Notes: generated from the sequence alone by a model not told the origin. 64,000 nt of DNA from Ariolimax columbianus (GCA_036924085.1 JAVGWX010000007.1:103898138-103962137), one strand, 5' to 3'; counted from the stretch's first letter, positions 11,291-23,054 are shown. Translations and numbers: made by a program.

Positions 11291-11482
11291 GGTCCAGTGG
11301 CTGGGCAACCTTCATTCTGGATAGTTCGTATTTAATATTTGGACCGTTTGGTGAGGCTGGTGGTTGCCAGATTATGGAAATCCTTGACTGGGAGATAGCT
11401 GTTGGGTCTGGAGCTGCCTGTTCAGATGGGATGCTGGGGTCAGTTGTGAAATTAGTTGGGGCACTCTCTGTGCAGCCAGCAC
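11291..11482 (-). CDS. Usherin-like exon 12: FN3 end, linker, next FN3 start
   Basis: The exon is 192 nt with acceptor tataccag and donor GACC/gtaagt, phase 1 at both ends. It begins AGCTESAPTNF, closing the previous cysteine pair, continues through a linker, then RISIIWQPPASPNGPNIKYE and VAQPLD. The PNG motif is followed by an FN3 C strand as in exons 1, 9 and 11. Confidence 0.85.
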
Positions 11483-11751
11483 CTGGTATATACAAGAAAA
11501 ACATGAACACTGTCAGAGCTGCTGGCAGATAGCCAAGAACAGAATGAGTATGTGAGAAACTATTATCTAAACTCTATTTAATGACGTTAATAATGACTAT
11601 TAATATTCTATCGCTGTAATAAACATTATCTGATTGGTGGATAATAATTTGTTCTTATGATATGTATCATCAAGGAGAAACTTTGATATCTCATTTCTGA
11701 AATCTGAATTCAAATATACAAATAAATGGTGTAAAGAGACTGCGCTGATGA

Positions 11752-12045
11752 TGGATAGAACACACACAGAAATAAGCTACAAGATAGAACACACACAGAA
11801 AACAGCTACAAGATAGGACACACACAGAAAACAGCTACAAGGTAGGACACACGCAGAAAACAGCTACAAGATAGGACACACACAGAAAACAGCTACAAGG
11901 TAGGACACACACAGAAAACAGCTACAAGGTAGGACACACGCAGAAAACAACTACAAGGTAGGACACACGCAGAAAACAGCTACAAGATAGGACACACACA
12001 GAAAACAGCTACAAGGTAGGACACACGCAGAAAACAGCTACAAGA
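11752..12045. repeat. Minisatellite, 29-bp unit, about 10 copies
   Basis: Units read acacacacagaaaacagcta caaggtagg with acacgc variants. Confidence 0.92.
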
Positions 12046-12252
12046 CAGTCACTGTATTGGAATCCTCAAGGCACGAGCAGCATGGGGCAGACCTAAACAC
12101 TCATGGAGAAGAGAGGTCAATATAGATCTTTAAACGGAAGAAATGTGGACAGAGCTGGGAATCGTGGCACACGACAGGAAGGCTGGACAAGTATTTGTTG
12201 AAGTCCTATGCTCCGCAGGGGGTTGGAAGGATCTTTATTGATTGATTGATGC
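12045..12252 (+). mobile_element. RTE-like LINE 3' end with (ATTG)n tail
   Basis: A degenerate frame contains AAWGRPKHSWRREVN and ends VEVLCSAGGWKDL, in the order GRP..TWRR then LCSA known from RTE-like ORF2 ends, followed by ttattgattgattgatg. The 5' part is absent and joined to a 29-bp array. Confidence 0.6.
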
Positions 12253-12426
12253 ATACTGATAACTGAACCCAAAATCTAGAGTTGACTTGAAACAAAACTT
12301 GAGGGCTGGGAAGGAATATCTGATGTTGGTGAACATTCCGATATGAAAGAATGTGGCTGTTTATAACCATTTTATGTCTTCATAATTAGAACTTTCCTAA
12401 ATAAAACAAACACACTATTGCGTGAG

Positions 12427-12515
12427 TATTTGACATATCTATCGACATATCTATCGACATATCTATCGACATATCTATCGACATATCTATCGACATATCT
12501 ATCGACATATCTACA
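12427..12515. repeat. Tandem array, 12-bp unit acatatctatcg
   Basis: About seven near-identical copies. Confidence 0.95.
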
Positions 12516-12632
12516 GCACAATGGACATCATATAGAGCATTGACCACAAATGAGAAATGCTAAAAGATTCAAATGTACAATGATATCTTACCAGCAAAAT
12601 ACATCAAGTAAAGAGCAAACGGAAGACCAACA

Positions 12633-13620
12633 AAACATGACATTTGATGGACAATAGACGGAAGTGGAAACATGACATTTGATGGACGATAGACGGAAGT
12701 GGAAACATGACATTTGATGGACGATAGACGGAAGTGGAAACATGACATTTGATGGACAATAGACGGAAGTGGAAACATGACATTTGATGGACAATAGACG
12801 GAAGTGGAAACATGACATTTGATGGACGATAGACGGAAGTGGAAACATGACATTTGATGGACGATAGACAGAAGTGGAAACATGACATTTGATGGACAAT
12901 AGACGGAAGTGGAAACATGACATTTGATGGACGATAGACGGAAGTGGAAACATGACATTTGATGGACGATAGACGGAAGTGGAAACATGACATTTGATGG
13001 ACGATAGACAGAAGTGGAAACATGACATTTGATGGACAATAGACGGAAGTGGAAACATGACATTTGATGGACGATAGACAGAAGTGGAAACATGACATTT
13101 GATGGACGATAGACGGAAGTGGAAACATGACATTTGATGGACAATAGACGGAAGTGGAAACATGACATTTGATGGACGATAGACGGAAGTGGAAACATGA
13201 CATTTGATGGACTATAGACGGAAGTGGAAACATGACATTTGATGGACAATAGACAGAAGTGGAAACATGACATTTGATGGATGATAGACGGAAGTGGAGA
13301 CATGACATTTGATGGACAATAGACGGAAGTGGAGACATGACATTTGATGGACAATAGACGGAAGTGGAAACATGACATTTGATGGATGATAGACGGAAGT
13401 GGAGACATGACATTTGATGGACAATAGACGGAAGTGGAGACATGACATTTGATGGATGATAGACGGAAGTGGAGACATGACATTTGATGGACAATAGACG
13501 GAAGTGGAAACATGACATTTGATGGATGATAGACGGAAGTGGAAACATGACATTTGATGGACAATAGACGGAAGTGGAAACATGACATTTGATGGACGAT
13601 AGACGGAAGTGGAAACATGA
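12633..13620. repeat. Minisatellite, 35-bp unit, about 28 copies
   Basis: Units read aaacatgacatttgatggac gatagacggaagtgg, with gac/gat, gat/aat and aaac/agac variants. Three 35-bp units equal a 105-bp frame period, which explains the long minus-strand open frames. Confidence 0.95.
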
Positions 13621-13909
13621 TAAGAAGGAATAGAGCTAGCAGAAGGAAGAGATAACATAAAAGTGGCGGCCAGCGAAATAAGCATGGTTCAACCAGAAAT
13701 GTCTAGAACTGGAAGGGCAACACAAAACAGACACAAACTCCATGTACAAATGAATAAATAAACTAATGGGAAGATGAGCCAGCCCAATCACTGGATGTTT
13801 GAAAGCCAAAGATGGAGAGATACTGATGAGGAAGGATACAATAATTGATAGATGGACAGAATACATCAACGAGTTATAAGACGACAATAGACCAGACTGA
13901 AATGCACAG

Positions 13910-15950
13910 ACAATGGCGTTCACATCATATAAACACGGGAAAGGCACCAGGACCAGATGACATCACTATAGAGGAAATCGTGGGCAGGGAGATTTGGGAT
14001 TAAAAGTGGTAACAAAATTACTAAATGATATTTATGGATGTGGAATTACTAAAGAAACCTCAAGCCATTGAACGAACAGACCGCTGCACTAACAGTCTTA
14101 TGAGTCACACGGTGAACATTCTTCTACGAATCATCATGAGAAATAATAATTGAGAGATCTATAAAGAAGAAAACAGATTTATATCTCTGCTTCATAGACA
14201 ATACCAAGGGATTCCACAGGGTCAAGCTCAGTGAAACGATCTATATTCTGGAAGAGCCGCATGTCGCTGGCAAGGACCTGATGATTGTTCAGAACATGTA
14301 CTGGGGACAGACTGCAGCTATTCAGAGAGATAACACGGTAGGAACGTTCAGGCAGATAAAAAAAAAGGAGTGAGGCAGATGTGTGGGCGGCCCCCTGGCC
14401 TGTTCTCTCTGTACAACGAATTCATCTTGAGATCTCTAGAGGCAATGCCTGAAATATCAACTGATGGACAGAACATAAACAACTTTGGCTACGCTGATGA
14501 CGCAGTGTTGATAGCGCAGAAGGAGTCAGACTTACCAGAACTGGTCAACATGGTAGAGCTTCAAAGCGAAAATAAAGACCTGAGCCTGCATCAAAATAAA
14601 TCAGAAGCAATAGAAGTAACTCAGAAACACAAATCTCCAAACTGCTGTCTAAAGATGAACGAGATGAAACTAAAGCAAGTACACTCATTTCAATACTTGG
14701 GCACCCACACCAGTTCTGATGAGAGATGGACTCATGCAATAAAGAACAGAATAGCCCAGGCCAACAGTCGGTCATCCAGAGTATGAGCGGAATCAGGTGC
14801 AACAAAAGCAAATCACTGGCAATAAGGAAGAGAGTTCCTGGACGATATGTGGAACCAGTACTGACATAAGGAAGAGAGTTCCTGGACGCTATGTGGAACC
14901 AATACTGACATATGGCAGCCAGTCATAGACGGCTAATTAATAGTGTGGTTCTTTGGGAGGTATAAACACAAAGATGGCTAATAGCGTGGTTCTTGGGGAG
15001 GTATAAACACAAAGATGGCTAATAGCGTGGTTCTTGGGGAGGTATAGACACAAAGATGGCTAATAGTGTGGTTCTTGGGGAGGTATAGACACAAAGATGG
15101 CTAATAGCTTAGTTCTTGGGGAGGTATAGACACAAAGATGGCTAACAGTGTGATTCTTTGGGAGGTATAAACACAAAGATGGCTAATAGTGTGGTTCTTT
15201 GGGAGGTATAGACACAAAGATGGCTAACAGTGTGGTTCTTTGGGAGGTATAAATACAAAGATGGCTAATAGTGTGGTTCTTTGGGAGGTATAAACACAAA
15301 GATGGCTATTAGATTGTTTTTTGGGAGGTATAAATACAAAGATGGCTATTAGGTTGTTTCTTTGGGAGGTATAGACACAAAGATGGCTAATAGTGTGGTT
15401 CTTGGGGAGGTATAGACACAAAGATGGCTAATAGTGTGGTTCTTTGAGAGGTATAAACACAAAGATGGCTAATAGTGTGGTTCTTGGGGAGGTATAGACA
15501 CAAAGATGGTTAATAGTGTGGTTCTTTGAGAGGTATAAACACAAAGATGGCTAATAGTGTGGTTCTTTGAGAGGTATAAACACAAAGATGGCTAATAGTG
15601 TGGTTCTTTGAGAGGTATAAACACAAAGATGGTTAATAGTGTGGTTCTTTGAGAGGTATAAACACAAAGATGGCTAATAGTGTGGTTCTTGGGAAGGCAT
15701 AGACACAAAGATGGCTAATACAAAAATCAGGACACAGCAGTCATTTTTTTTTGGATGCGTCATGAGAAGAGGCGAGGTGAACCACACCATGACAGCAGGC
15801 AGAATAACAGGCAAGAGAGACAGAGGGAGACAAAGAGAGAAAATATTGAACAGCTGGAAGGCAGGACATGGGAGACGATCAACAGCGGAAATGATAATCG
15901 ACAAACTTGATAAGAAGACATGGAGGTCCATGATCCCCAATGTCAATCAG
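13910..15950 (+). mobile_element. RTE-like non-LTR retrotransposon, degenerate and split by an array
   Basis: A frame-shifted reverse transcriptase starts with GKAPGPDDITIEEIVG near 13940, then GPLACSLCTTNSS-like sequence and, at 14370-14786, LYNEFILRSLEAMP, NINNFGYADDAVLIA with the catalytic YADD, and HSFQYLGTHTSSDER. After YVEPVLTYGSQS near 14920 the element is interrupted by a 41-bp array and resumes at 15720 with FFFGCVMRRGEVNH and GKRDRGRQREKIL, the usual C-terminal end. Several stops and frameshifts make it a pseudogene. It stops within about 60 bp of the exon 11 donor. Clade placement is from motif memory, not a tree. Confidence 0.75.
14935..15715. repeat. Minisatellite, 41-42-bp unit, about 18 copies, inside the RTE-like element
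   Basis: Units read gtggttcttgggga ggtataaacacaaagatggc taatagt. In one plus frame they encode WFLGRYRHKDG, possibly a copy of the WFLRR-type stretch expected at this place in RTE ORF2. Confidence 0.9.
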
Positions 15951-16004
15951 CAGGGCATTTCTGTCTACAGCTTAGCGTCAAGTGTGTGAGAGCCATCAAC
16001 TTAC

Positions 16005-16223
16005 TGGTGCATGCAGTCAAGGTCACATCATACTGTGTGAAGGCCTTTAGATCATTGACTACCAAAGACAGCACAGTTGTGTTCCTGACTTCAATACGAG
16101 GGTCAGGAAAGCGTAGCACGTACATTTCAATCTGCCCGTTTGGCTGTAGTGGCGGGAGCCATTTAACCTGCACTGAAAATGGGCTGATACTGGTGATCTG
16201 AGGTGGGTTCACCCCGGCTGGGT
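16005..16223 (-). CDS. Usherin-like exon 11: nearly complete FN3
   Basis: The exon is 219 nt with acceptor gttttctag and donor ACCA/gtaagt, phase 1 at both ends. It encodes NPPQITSISPFSVQVKWLPP, QPNGQIEMYVLRFPDP and NDLKAFTQYDVTLTACT, and the cysteine pair is completed by exon 12 as ACTSAGC. An RTE-like element ends within about 60 bp of the donor. It is the only exon carrying almost a whole FN3 domain. Confidence 0.85.
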
Positions 16224-17300
16224 CTAGAAAACAATGGAAATCAAGTCGTAAGTGGGGCAGTTATGCAGAAGTACCACACGGTATGAACATAATCTCAGTT
16301 TAAACTTCCCTTCCCCCACATTCAAACACTTGTTGTTGAAACTGAATTAATTGTATACACAAAAACATATTCAACAATAGATGTAAATGTTACATATATT
16401 ATGGCGCCATGAGGATGAGGACAAAGATTACAAATGCTTACATAATCTGTCAGTACTACACAATACAGTTAAAATATCATAAGACGAGATATGCCAGGAA
16501 CATAAAAGGGCAAGTCAGTAAATATGTCACAAATAATTACTTTACAAAAAAAAATATGGATTTGAGCAACATACGATTTAAAGACAAGCTGTCACACTGA
16601 GATTGCCAGGGTTTCAAGATAGCCAGAGAAGTTAATGGTGGCTCCAGAAAGGCGGAACTTGACAGATGACAGGCGGTGCAGGCAGAACAGTGATTTGAGC
16701 AGCTCACTGCTCAATAGGGTGTGGACAGACATACCTTGTGACCGTTAGCCATGTCAGATAGTGGAGGAGCACAATGGGACAATAAAAGCAGATGTACAAT
16801 TCATTTTAGATTGAGCTGTCTAGGAGGTTATCCCATTATGTTCTTTTGGTAATTGCACTTTTGCCAAATGGAATAAATGGTGGCCCTTCCCCAGCTACAC
16901 GAGAGAGAAAACTGATCATTCAAGTGGCTCATTAGTTTTCACGAACATCAGTTCTTGATGACCTACTGGAAAAGAGAGAAAACGACTCATATCTGATTGT
17001 ACGAAAAAGGTGTAAAGTGGACATCAAAAAAGAGCAGTCGTAGATTCTCTCAAATAGCCAGGTTGTACAAAACATGGTTTGTATCAAATAGGTCAGATGG
17101 GTCAGCCATAGTCCCCTAATTAAAAGGACGTGTACCATAAGACTCCTCAGGGAGCACATTCACAAAGCTTAAGTGAGAAATCTTTGGTTCTACTGCAGGG
17201 TCCAGAGTTTAGCAAATTGTTGGAGACCACCCCCATCTCCTGATGACAAAGGGCACTACAAGATAGTTAGGTAATCAATTAAAATGTACATGCATTTTGT
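16224..17300. other. Unassigned intronic sequence
   Basis: AT-rich sequence with no array, exon or recognised transposon domain. Short open frames here have no family resemblance. Confidence 0.45.
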
Positions 17301-17307
17301 TAGCTAG

Positions 17308-17550
17308 TGATAGAAGAGACTAGTGTTAGACTAACTGCGTGCAGTTCTCCAGATTCCACCAAGTTAATGATAGAAGAGACTAGTGTTAGACTAACTGCGT
17401 GTAGTTCTCCAGATTCCACCAAGTTAATGATAGAAGAGACTAGTGTTAGACTAACTGGGTGCAGTTCTCCAGATTCCACCAAGTTAATGATAGAAGAGAC
17501 TAGTGTTAGACTAACTGCGTGTAGTTCTCCAGATTCCACCAAGTTAATTG
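17308..17550. repeat. Tandem repeat, 60-bp unit, 4 copies
   Basis: Units start gatagaagagactagtgtta and end gattccaccaagttaat; copies differ by one or two bases (gtgcag/gtgtag). Confidence 0.95.
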
Positions 17551-17704
17551 CTAACAAATCTTCATATAATAATATAAGTAATATATTGATAAGTAATGTT
17601 GTCAATGACTAGATAAGAAATAAACGAATGACCTTCTGTTTTGTTATCACAAGCAAGTTTGAGTGTTTTCTATGTTGATAATGTGTGAGAAGGGTAATTG
17701 ATTT

Positions 17705-17915
17705 GAAAGGTAGATAGGCCTCTATACGACAGAGTAAGTTGAGTGTAAGAGAGATAAGGCCTCTATACGACAGAGTAAGTTGAGTGTAAGAGAGATAAGG
17801 CCTCTATACAACAGAGTAAGTTGAGTGTAAGAGAGATAAGGCCTCTATACGACAGAGTAAGTTGAGTGTAAGAGAGATAAGGCCTCTATACGACAGAGTA
17901 AGTTGGGTGTAAGAA
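17705..17915. repeat. Tandem repeat, 41-bp unit, 5 copies
   Basis: Units read gataaggcctctatacgaca gagtaagttgagtgtaagaga. Confidence 0.94.
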
Positions 17916-17942
17916 AGTGTTCTGTTAGATAAGTGTCTGAGA

Positions 17943-18120
17943 AGGGAGGACTGCTATATGATAGTGTCAATTGGTTCCTCTGACCAGTACATTAGCAAGT
18001 ATAGAAGGGAGGACTGCTATATGATAGTGTCAATTGGTTCCTCTGACCAGTACATTAGCAAGTATAGAAGGGAGGACTGCTATATGATAGTGTCAATTGG
18101 TTCCTCTGACCAGTACATAC
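17943..18120. repeat. Tandem repeat, 63-bp unit, almost 3 copies
   Basis: Units start gaagggaggactgctatatg and contain caattggttcctctgacc. The last copy is cut at acata. Confidence 0.95.
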
Positions 18121-18271
18121 TAAAACCCCAGTCATATCAACCTATGGACAATTTAAAAGTCAAGTCTGCTAATGCCTGAAACATTAGGGCCTATAAAACC
18201 CCAGCCATATCAACTATGGACAAAATGTCCACAGGTTACTGGATTAATAATCGACAACGCAACTTTAAGAA

Positions 18272-19176
18272 CTTGTTGTGGTCTGGACAAAGAGACACAA
18301 CTTACTGGAAGATCCCGTTGTGGTCTGGACAAAGAGACACAACTTACTGGAAGATCCCGTTGTGGTCTGGACAAAGAGACACAACTTACTGGAAGATCCC
18401 GTTGTGGTCTGGACAAAGAGACACAACTTACTGGAAGATGCCGTTGTGGTCTGGACAAAGAGACACAACTTACTGGAAGATGCCGTTGTGGTCTGGACAA
18501 AGAGACACAACTTACTGGAAGATCCCGTTGTGGTCTGGACAAAGAGACACAACTTACTGGAAGATCCCGTTGTGGTCTGGACAAAGAGACACAACTTACT
18601 GGAAGATCCCGTTGTGGTCTGGACGAAGAGACACAACTTATTGGAAGATCCCGTTGTGGTCTGGACAAAGAGACACAACTTACTGGAAGATCCCGTTGTG
18701 GTCTGGACAAAGAGACACAACTTACTGGAAGATCCCGTTGTGGTCTGGACAAAGAGACACAACTTACTGGAAGATCCCGTTGTGGTCTGGACAAAGAGAC
18801 ACAACTTACTGGAAGATGCCGTTGTGGTCTGGACAAAGAGACACAACTTACTGGAAGATGCCGTTGTGGTCTGGACAAAGAGACACAACTTACTGGAAGA
18901 TCCCGTTGTGGTCTGGACAAAGAGACACAACTTACTGGAAGATCCCGTTGTGGTCTGGACAAAGAGACACAACTTACTGGAAGATCCCGTTGTGGTCTGG
19001 ACGAAGAGACACAACTTATTGGAAGATCCCGTTGTGGTCTGGACAAAGAGACACAACTTACTGGAAGATCCCGTTGTGGTCTGGACAAAGAGACACAACT
19101 TACTGGAAGATCCCGTTGTGGTCTGGACAAAGAGACACAACTTACTGGAAGATCCCGTTGTGGTCTGGACAAATGA
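18272..19176 (-). repeat. Splice-donor minisatellite, 42-bp unit, about 21 copies, from the end of exon 10
   Basis: The minus-strand unit consists of 28 bases copied from the end of exon 10 (tttgtccagaccacaacg then ggatcttcca) and 14 bases of intron (gtaagttgtgtctc). Twenty-one unit positions from 18300 to 19140 have the donor site; the top one is the real exon end. Nineteen read gtaagt and two (18636 and 19014) read ataagt. A block of nine units (378 bp) is repeated with the same variant order. Each unit also offers a pyrimidine-rich ctctttgtccag acceptor-like stretch. Confidence 0.95.
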
Positions 19177-19266
19177 ACCATTTGCAATTCCTGCTCCATT
19201 TTGTACATTAACACGATAGCTGTATATGTAGAAAGGTAACAGCTCATTCGATTGGTCCACGTAAGT
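19146..19266 (-). CDS. Usherin-like exon 10: C-terminal half of FN3, with duplicated donor
   Basis: The exon is 121 nt with acceptor tccattgcag and donor TCCA/gtaagt, start phase 0, end phase 1. It encodes TYVDQSNELLPFYIYSYRVN, VQNGAGIANGSF and VQTTTGSS. The last 28 exon bases plus 14 intron bases form the 42-bp unit of the array that follows directly. The frame remains open across that array to 18265, so later donors of the array would lengthen this exon by multiples of 14 residues without a frameshift. The most upstream donor is taken as the ancestral one because the exonic sequence before it is unique. Confidence 0.8.
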
Positions 19267-19311
19267 CTGCAATGGAGTTTGGAATACAAGATTACAAGTG
19301 TAAAACTATTC

Positions 19312-19724
19312 AATGGGCACAGACTACAAACATTACACAACATGGGCATAGACTACAAACATTACACAACATTGGCATAAGACTACAAACATTACACAAC
19401 ATGGGCACAGACTACAAACATTACACAACATGGGCATAGACTACAAACATTACACAACATGGGCACAGACTACAAACATTACACAACATGGGCACAGACT
19501 ACAAACATTACACAACATGGGCATAGACTACAAACATTACACAACATGGGCACAGACTACAAACATTACACAACATGGGCACAGACTACAAACATTACAC
19601 AACATGGGCACAGACTACAAACATTACACAACATGGGCACAGACTACAAACATTACACAACATGGGCACAGACTACAAACATTACACAACATGGGCATAG
19701 ACTACAAACATTACACAACATGGA
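19312..19724. repeat. Minisatellite, 29-bp unit, about 14 copies
   Basis: Units read acaaacattacacaacatgg gcacagact with gcatagact variants. It begins about 45 bp upstream of the exon 10 acceptor. Confidence 0.95.
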
Positions 19725-19794
19725 CCTAATAATAATAATTCCTCCATCGACATCGATGAGAACCCCCAACATCATCACGTGGCATAATGCAACC

Positions 19795-21075
19795 TTGAGT
19801 TTGTGTGTGCGCTCATGACTGATCAAGCCAATTCGAACCTGGAAAAGTCTATGGCACGACTGGCAAACGTCAGCAGTTGGCTCTGAAATGTTCTCTGCTC
19901 TTGACTTCCTGATTGGACGTCTATCCTGAGCTGCCTTGGTCCCTCGCTGAGTTCAATGCTGTCCGTGACCGTGCTCTTCCATGTTGAGTGATTGTAAGCC
20001 AGGTGTTCCCAGGTGTTAATGTCTATTTGTCAGGGACTCTTTCAGACTGTCCTTGAAACGCTTTTTAGGACGTCCTTGTGATTGTTGATGTATTGGCAGG
20101 CACAGAAAGTTGATTGGTAGATTGGTTTTACCATGAGTTTTGGTACGGAAATAAATGCAGATAAAACAAAGTTCATGACCAATAACATAGCAGGGTTTAA
20201 ATCTGTAATAGAGGCAAATGGGCAGGAACTTGAGGTGGTAAAACGTTTCAAATATCTGGGATCAGTGAAGAGGGAACGAAGCCAGAGGTCATTGCAAGAA
20301 TAGCACAAACAACAGCGGCGCTGACTCAGCTGAAACCAATATGGCAAGACAAGCGGCTCGCCCTCCGCATAAAAGTTAGACTAATGCGCTCTTTGGTGCT
20401 GTCAATATTTCTGTATGCCTGCGAGACCATCACAGCAGATATCCAGGGCAGGATACATGCCATGGAAATGAGGTGCTATAGAAAACTCCTAAAAGTTACA
20501 TATAAAGATCGTGTCACGAACGTAGAAATACGTCAGAGATTTGAAGACGCTATTGGTCCTTTTGAAGATCAAAAGACGAAAGATGACCTGGTACTGGCAC
20601 GTCGCGAGATCCAATGGAATTACCAACTCGGTACTCTTTGGTTCCGTACCGGGACAAAGAGGTCGAGGACGTCCAAGGAAGAGATGGGTGGACAACATCA
20701 CTGAGTGGTCAGGCCTTCGTCCCGGTGAGATACGACAGGCAGCGACAGACAGAGAGGGATGGCGTGGGGTTATGGGAGTGTCTTCATGTGTGCCCCAACG
20801 ACTTGATGGGTTACGGGATGAACTGAACTGAACTGAACTGAACTGAACTGTGATTGTTCTCCTTCACTCACTTTACTGTAGCTCTTTGGAAGCCTTTTGT
20901 TTGACATTCGGGCAAGGTGGCCAGCCCATCTCAATTGGGATTTTTGTAGAAGTGCTTTAATACTTTGCATGTTGGCTCTGGACAGCACTTCAGTATCTGT
21001 AATATGGTCGTGCCAGCGTATATGCAGTTTGTGTCTCAGTTTGGATATACGGCTGGACCATCAGCATCCATACCC
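19795..21075 (-). mobile_element. LINE 3' part with C-terminal C2H2 motif, split by another LINE
   Basis: On the minus strand, 21075-20859 reads KLHIRWHDHITDTEVLSRAN and KSQLRWAGHLARMSNKRLPK. After a 764-bp insertion and one target copy, the same coding sequence resumes at 20078 with GRPKKRFKDSLK and, after frame changes, ENISEPTADVCQSCHRLFQV and RIGLISHERTHK near 19830. The CxxC..HxxxxH end is a zinc-finger-like terminus found in some invertebrate LINE polyproteins. Only the 3' end of ORF2 is left. Exact clade not assigned. Confidence 0.65.
20087..20850 (+). mobile_element. RTE-like LINE, 5'-truncated insertion with 8-bp target duplication
   Basis: The copy begins within the reverse transcriptase just after the FADD site (dilag-te) and reaches the 3' end. 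Motifs are EINADKTKFMTNN, IRLMRSLVLSIFLYACE, HAMEMRCYRKLLK, GRGRPRKRWVDNITEW and GVSSCVPQRLDGLRDELN. It ends in (aactg)6. The target copy tgattgtt lies at 20079-20086 and 20851-20858. It carries frameshifts and a deletion near 20570. It is the same family as the longer copy at 56867-58735. Confidence 0.85.
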
Positions 21076-21159
21076 TACTCCATTTGCTGAGAAATACTGA
21101 GCACCTATGAGTATGCCTGCAGAGCAGTGAGGTCGATTCTTTGAAACATAAACTTGATT

Positions 21160-21603
21160 TGTCTCATACTCACTTAAAATGTCATCTGACATCCATACTT
21201 GGTTTGTCTTATACTCACTTAAGATGTCATCTGAAATCCATACATGGTTTGTCTTATACTCACTTAAGATGTCATCTGACATCCATACATGGTTTGTCTT
21301 ATACTCACTTAAGATGTCATCTGACATCCATACATGGTTTGTCTTATACTCACTTAAGATGTCATCTGACATCCATACATGGTTTGTCTTATACTCACTT
21401 AAGATGTCATCTGACATCCATACATGGTTTGTCTTATACTCACTTAAGATGTCATCTGACATCCATACATGGTTTGTCTTATACTCACTTAAGATGTCAT
21501 CTGACATCCATACATGGTTTGTCTTATACTCACTTAAGATGTCATCTGACATCCATACATGGTTTGTCTTATACTCACTTAAGATGTCATCTGACATCCA
21601 TAT
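21160..21603. repeat. Minisatellite, 45-bp unit, about 10 copies
   Basis: Units read atacatggtttgtcttatac tcacttaagatgtcatctga catcc, nearly identical except at the left end. Confidence 0.95.
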
Positions 21604-21741
21604 AAACTATTTTATTGGTAGAGTTGAGTATGGTGCTTGCACCCTTGTTTTTATTGGACATCCCTACTAAGCACTTACAATCTCTTCTGGACTTTCTCTT
21701 GTTTTGTTCCGTCACTTCTGACAGGAGGATGCCATACTTAG

Positions 21742-22383
21742 TGCTGACTTCTATAAGATGTTTCTGTTTAATGTCTGTCTGTGTCAGTGCTGATATCAAA
21801 CTTCTATAAGATGTTTCTGTTTAATGTCTGTCTGTGTCAGTGCTGATATCAAACTTCTATAAGATGTTTCTGTTTAATGTCTGTCTGTGTCAGTGCTGAT
21901 ATCAAACTTCTATAAGATGTTTCTGTTTAATGTCTGTCTGTGTCAGTGCTGATATCAAACTTCTATAAGATGTTTCTGTTTAATGTCTGTCTGTGTCAGT
22001 GCTGATATCAAACTTCTATAAGATGTTTCTGTTTAATGTCTGTCTGTGTCAGTGCTGATATCAAACTTCTATAAGATGTTTCTGTTTAATGTCTGTCTGT
22101 GTCAGTGCTGATATCAAACTTCTATAAGATGTTTCTGTTTAATGTCTGTCTGTGTCAGTGCTGATATCAAACTTCTATAAGATGTTTCTGTTTAATGTCT
22201 GTCTGTGTCAGTGCTGATATCAAACTTCTATAAGATGTTTCTGTTTAATGTCTGTCTGTGTCAGTGCTGATATCAAACTTCTATAAGATGTTTCTGTTTA
22301 ATGTCTGTCTGTGTCAGTGCTGATATCAAACTTCTATAAGATGTTTCTGTTTAATGTCTGTCTGTGTCAGTGCTGATATCATC
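21742..22383. repeat. Minisatellite, about 53-bp unit, about 12 copies
   Basis: Units read cttctataagatgtttctgt ttaatgtctgtctgtgtcag tgctgatatcaaa with almost no divergence, which suggests recent expansion. Confidence 0.95.
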
Positions 22384-22695
22384 TATTTGGGGATCATTTA
22401 TAATAACTTCTGTCTGTCTACATTTGTTAGTCTGGTAACTAGTTTAACCACTAGAGGGTTGTGAATGTCAGCCCTTGATAATTTATTGCTTTTGTGAGAC
22501 CAGACTTATACTTGGCTGAAAAACAAAATAACAGCAAGTTGTTTGTGAGTGTTGAAAATATCTCTTAGCTTCAATAATATGTGACACCAACACAAGACAG
22601 GTCATCAGTTTGACAAGTCCATAAAACTACAAAGACAAGATCAAGGTCAACAAACCCTGCCTGTGCATGAACTGTTCCCACAAACAAGAACTCAC

Positions 22696-22871
22696 TTTCT
22701 CCATTTCTGCCCCCCTTGTGGTTACCAAAGTAATATTCTCCGATTGTCCATCTTTCCTCTCTATGATGTACTGCGAAATGACTCCATTTGGTTGTCCTGG
22801 CTCCATGTACATGATTCTAACTGCCACTGGGCTCAGTGTTGTAAAGACTGGTGTATGAAGATCTTCTGCAA
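22696..22871 (-). CDS. Usherin-like exon 9: N-terminal half of FN3
   Basis: The exon is 176 nt with acceptor acatctcag and donor GAAA/gtgagt, start phase 1, end phase 0. It encodes HTPVFTTLSPVAVRI, then QPNGVISQYIIERKDG and ends GAEMEK. The tryptophan usual in strand B/C is replaced by methionine in RIMYMEP, a mild departure from the FN3 consensus. An alternative AG six bases downstream of the chosen acceptor would also keep phase. Confidence 0.8.
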
Positions 22872-22961
22872 CTGAGATGTTTAAAATGTATTTGTTAGTA
22901 TCCTAACACATAGTTGGAAGTTGTGTCTAGCACCAGGGCAGTAATTATGATAATTGCTTCT

Positions 22962-22967
<6 letters not shown>

Positions 22968-22998
<31 letters not shown>
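22968..22998. repeat. TC microsatellite
   Basis: About 15 copies of tc, about 100 bp upstream of the exon 9 acceptor. Confidence 0.95.
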
Positions 22999-23006
<8 letters not shown>

Positions 23007-23054
23007 TTATCTCTCCCTACTTTATTTTAATGGTTCATTTCTTTATGACTGCTT

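Noticed and set aside
12569..13685. Several overlapping 150-350-codon frames of FPLPSIVHQMSC type
   Set aside because: All three frames of a 35-bp array are open, which is a property of the unit and not a gene.
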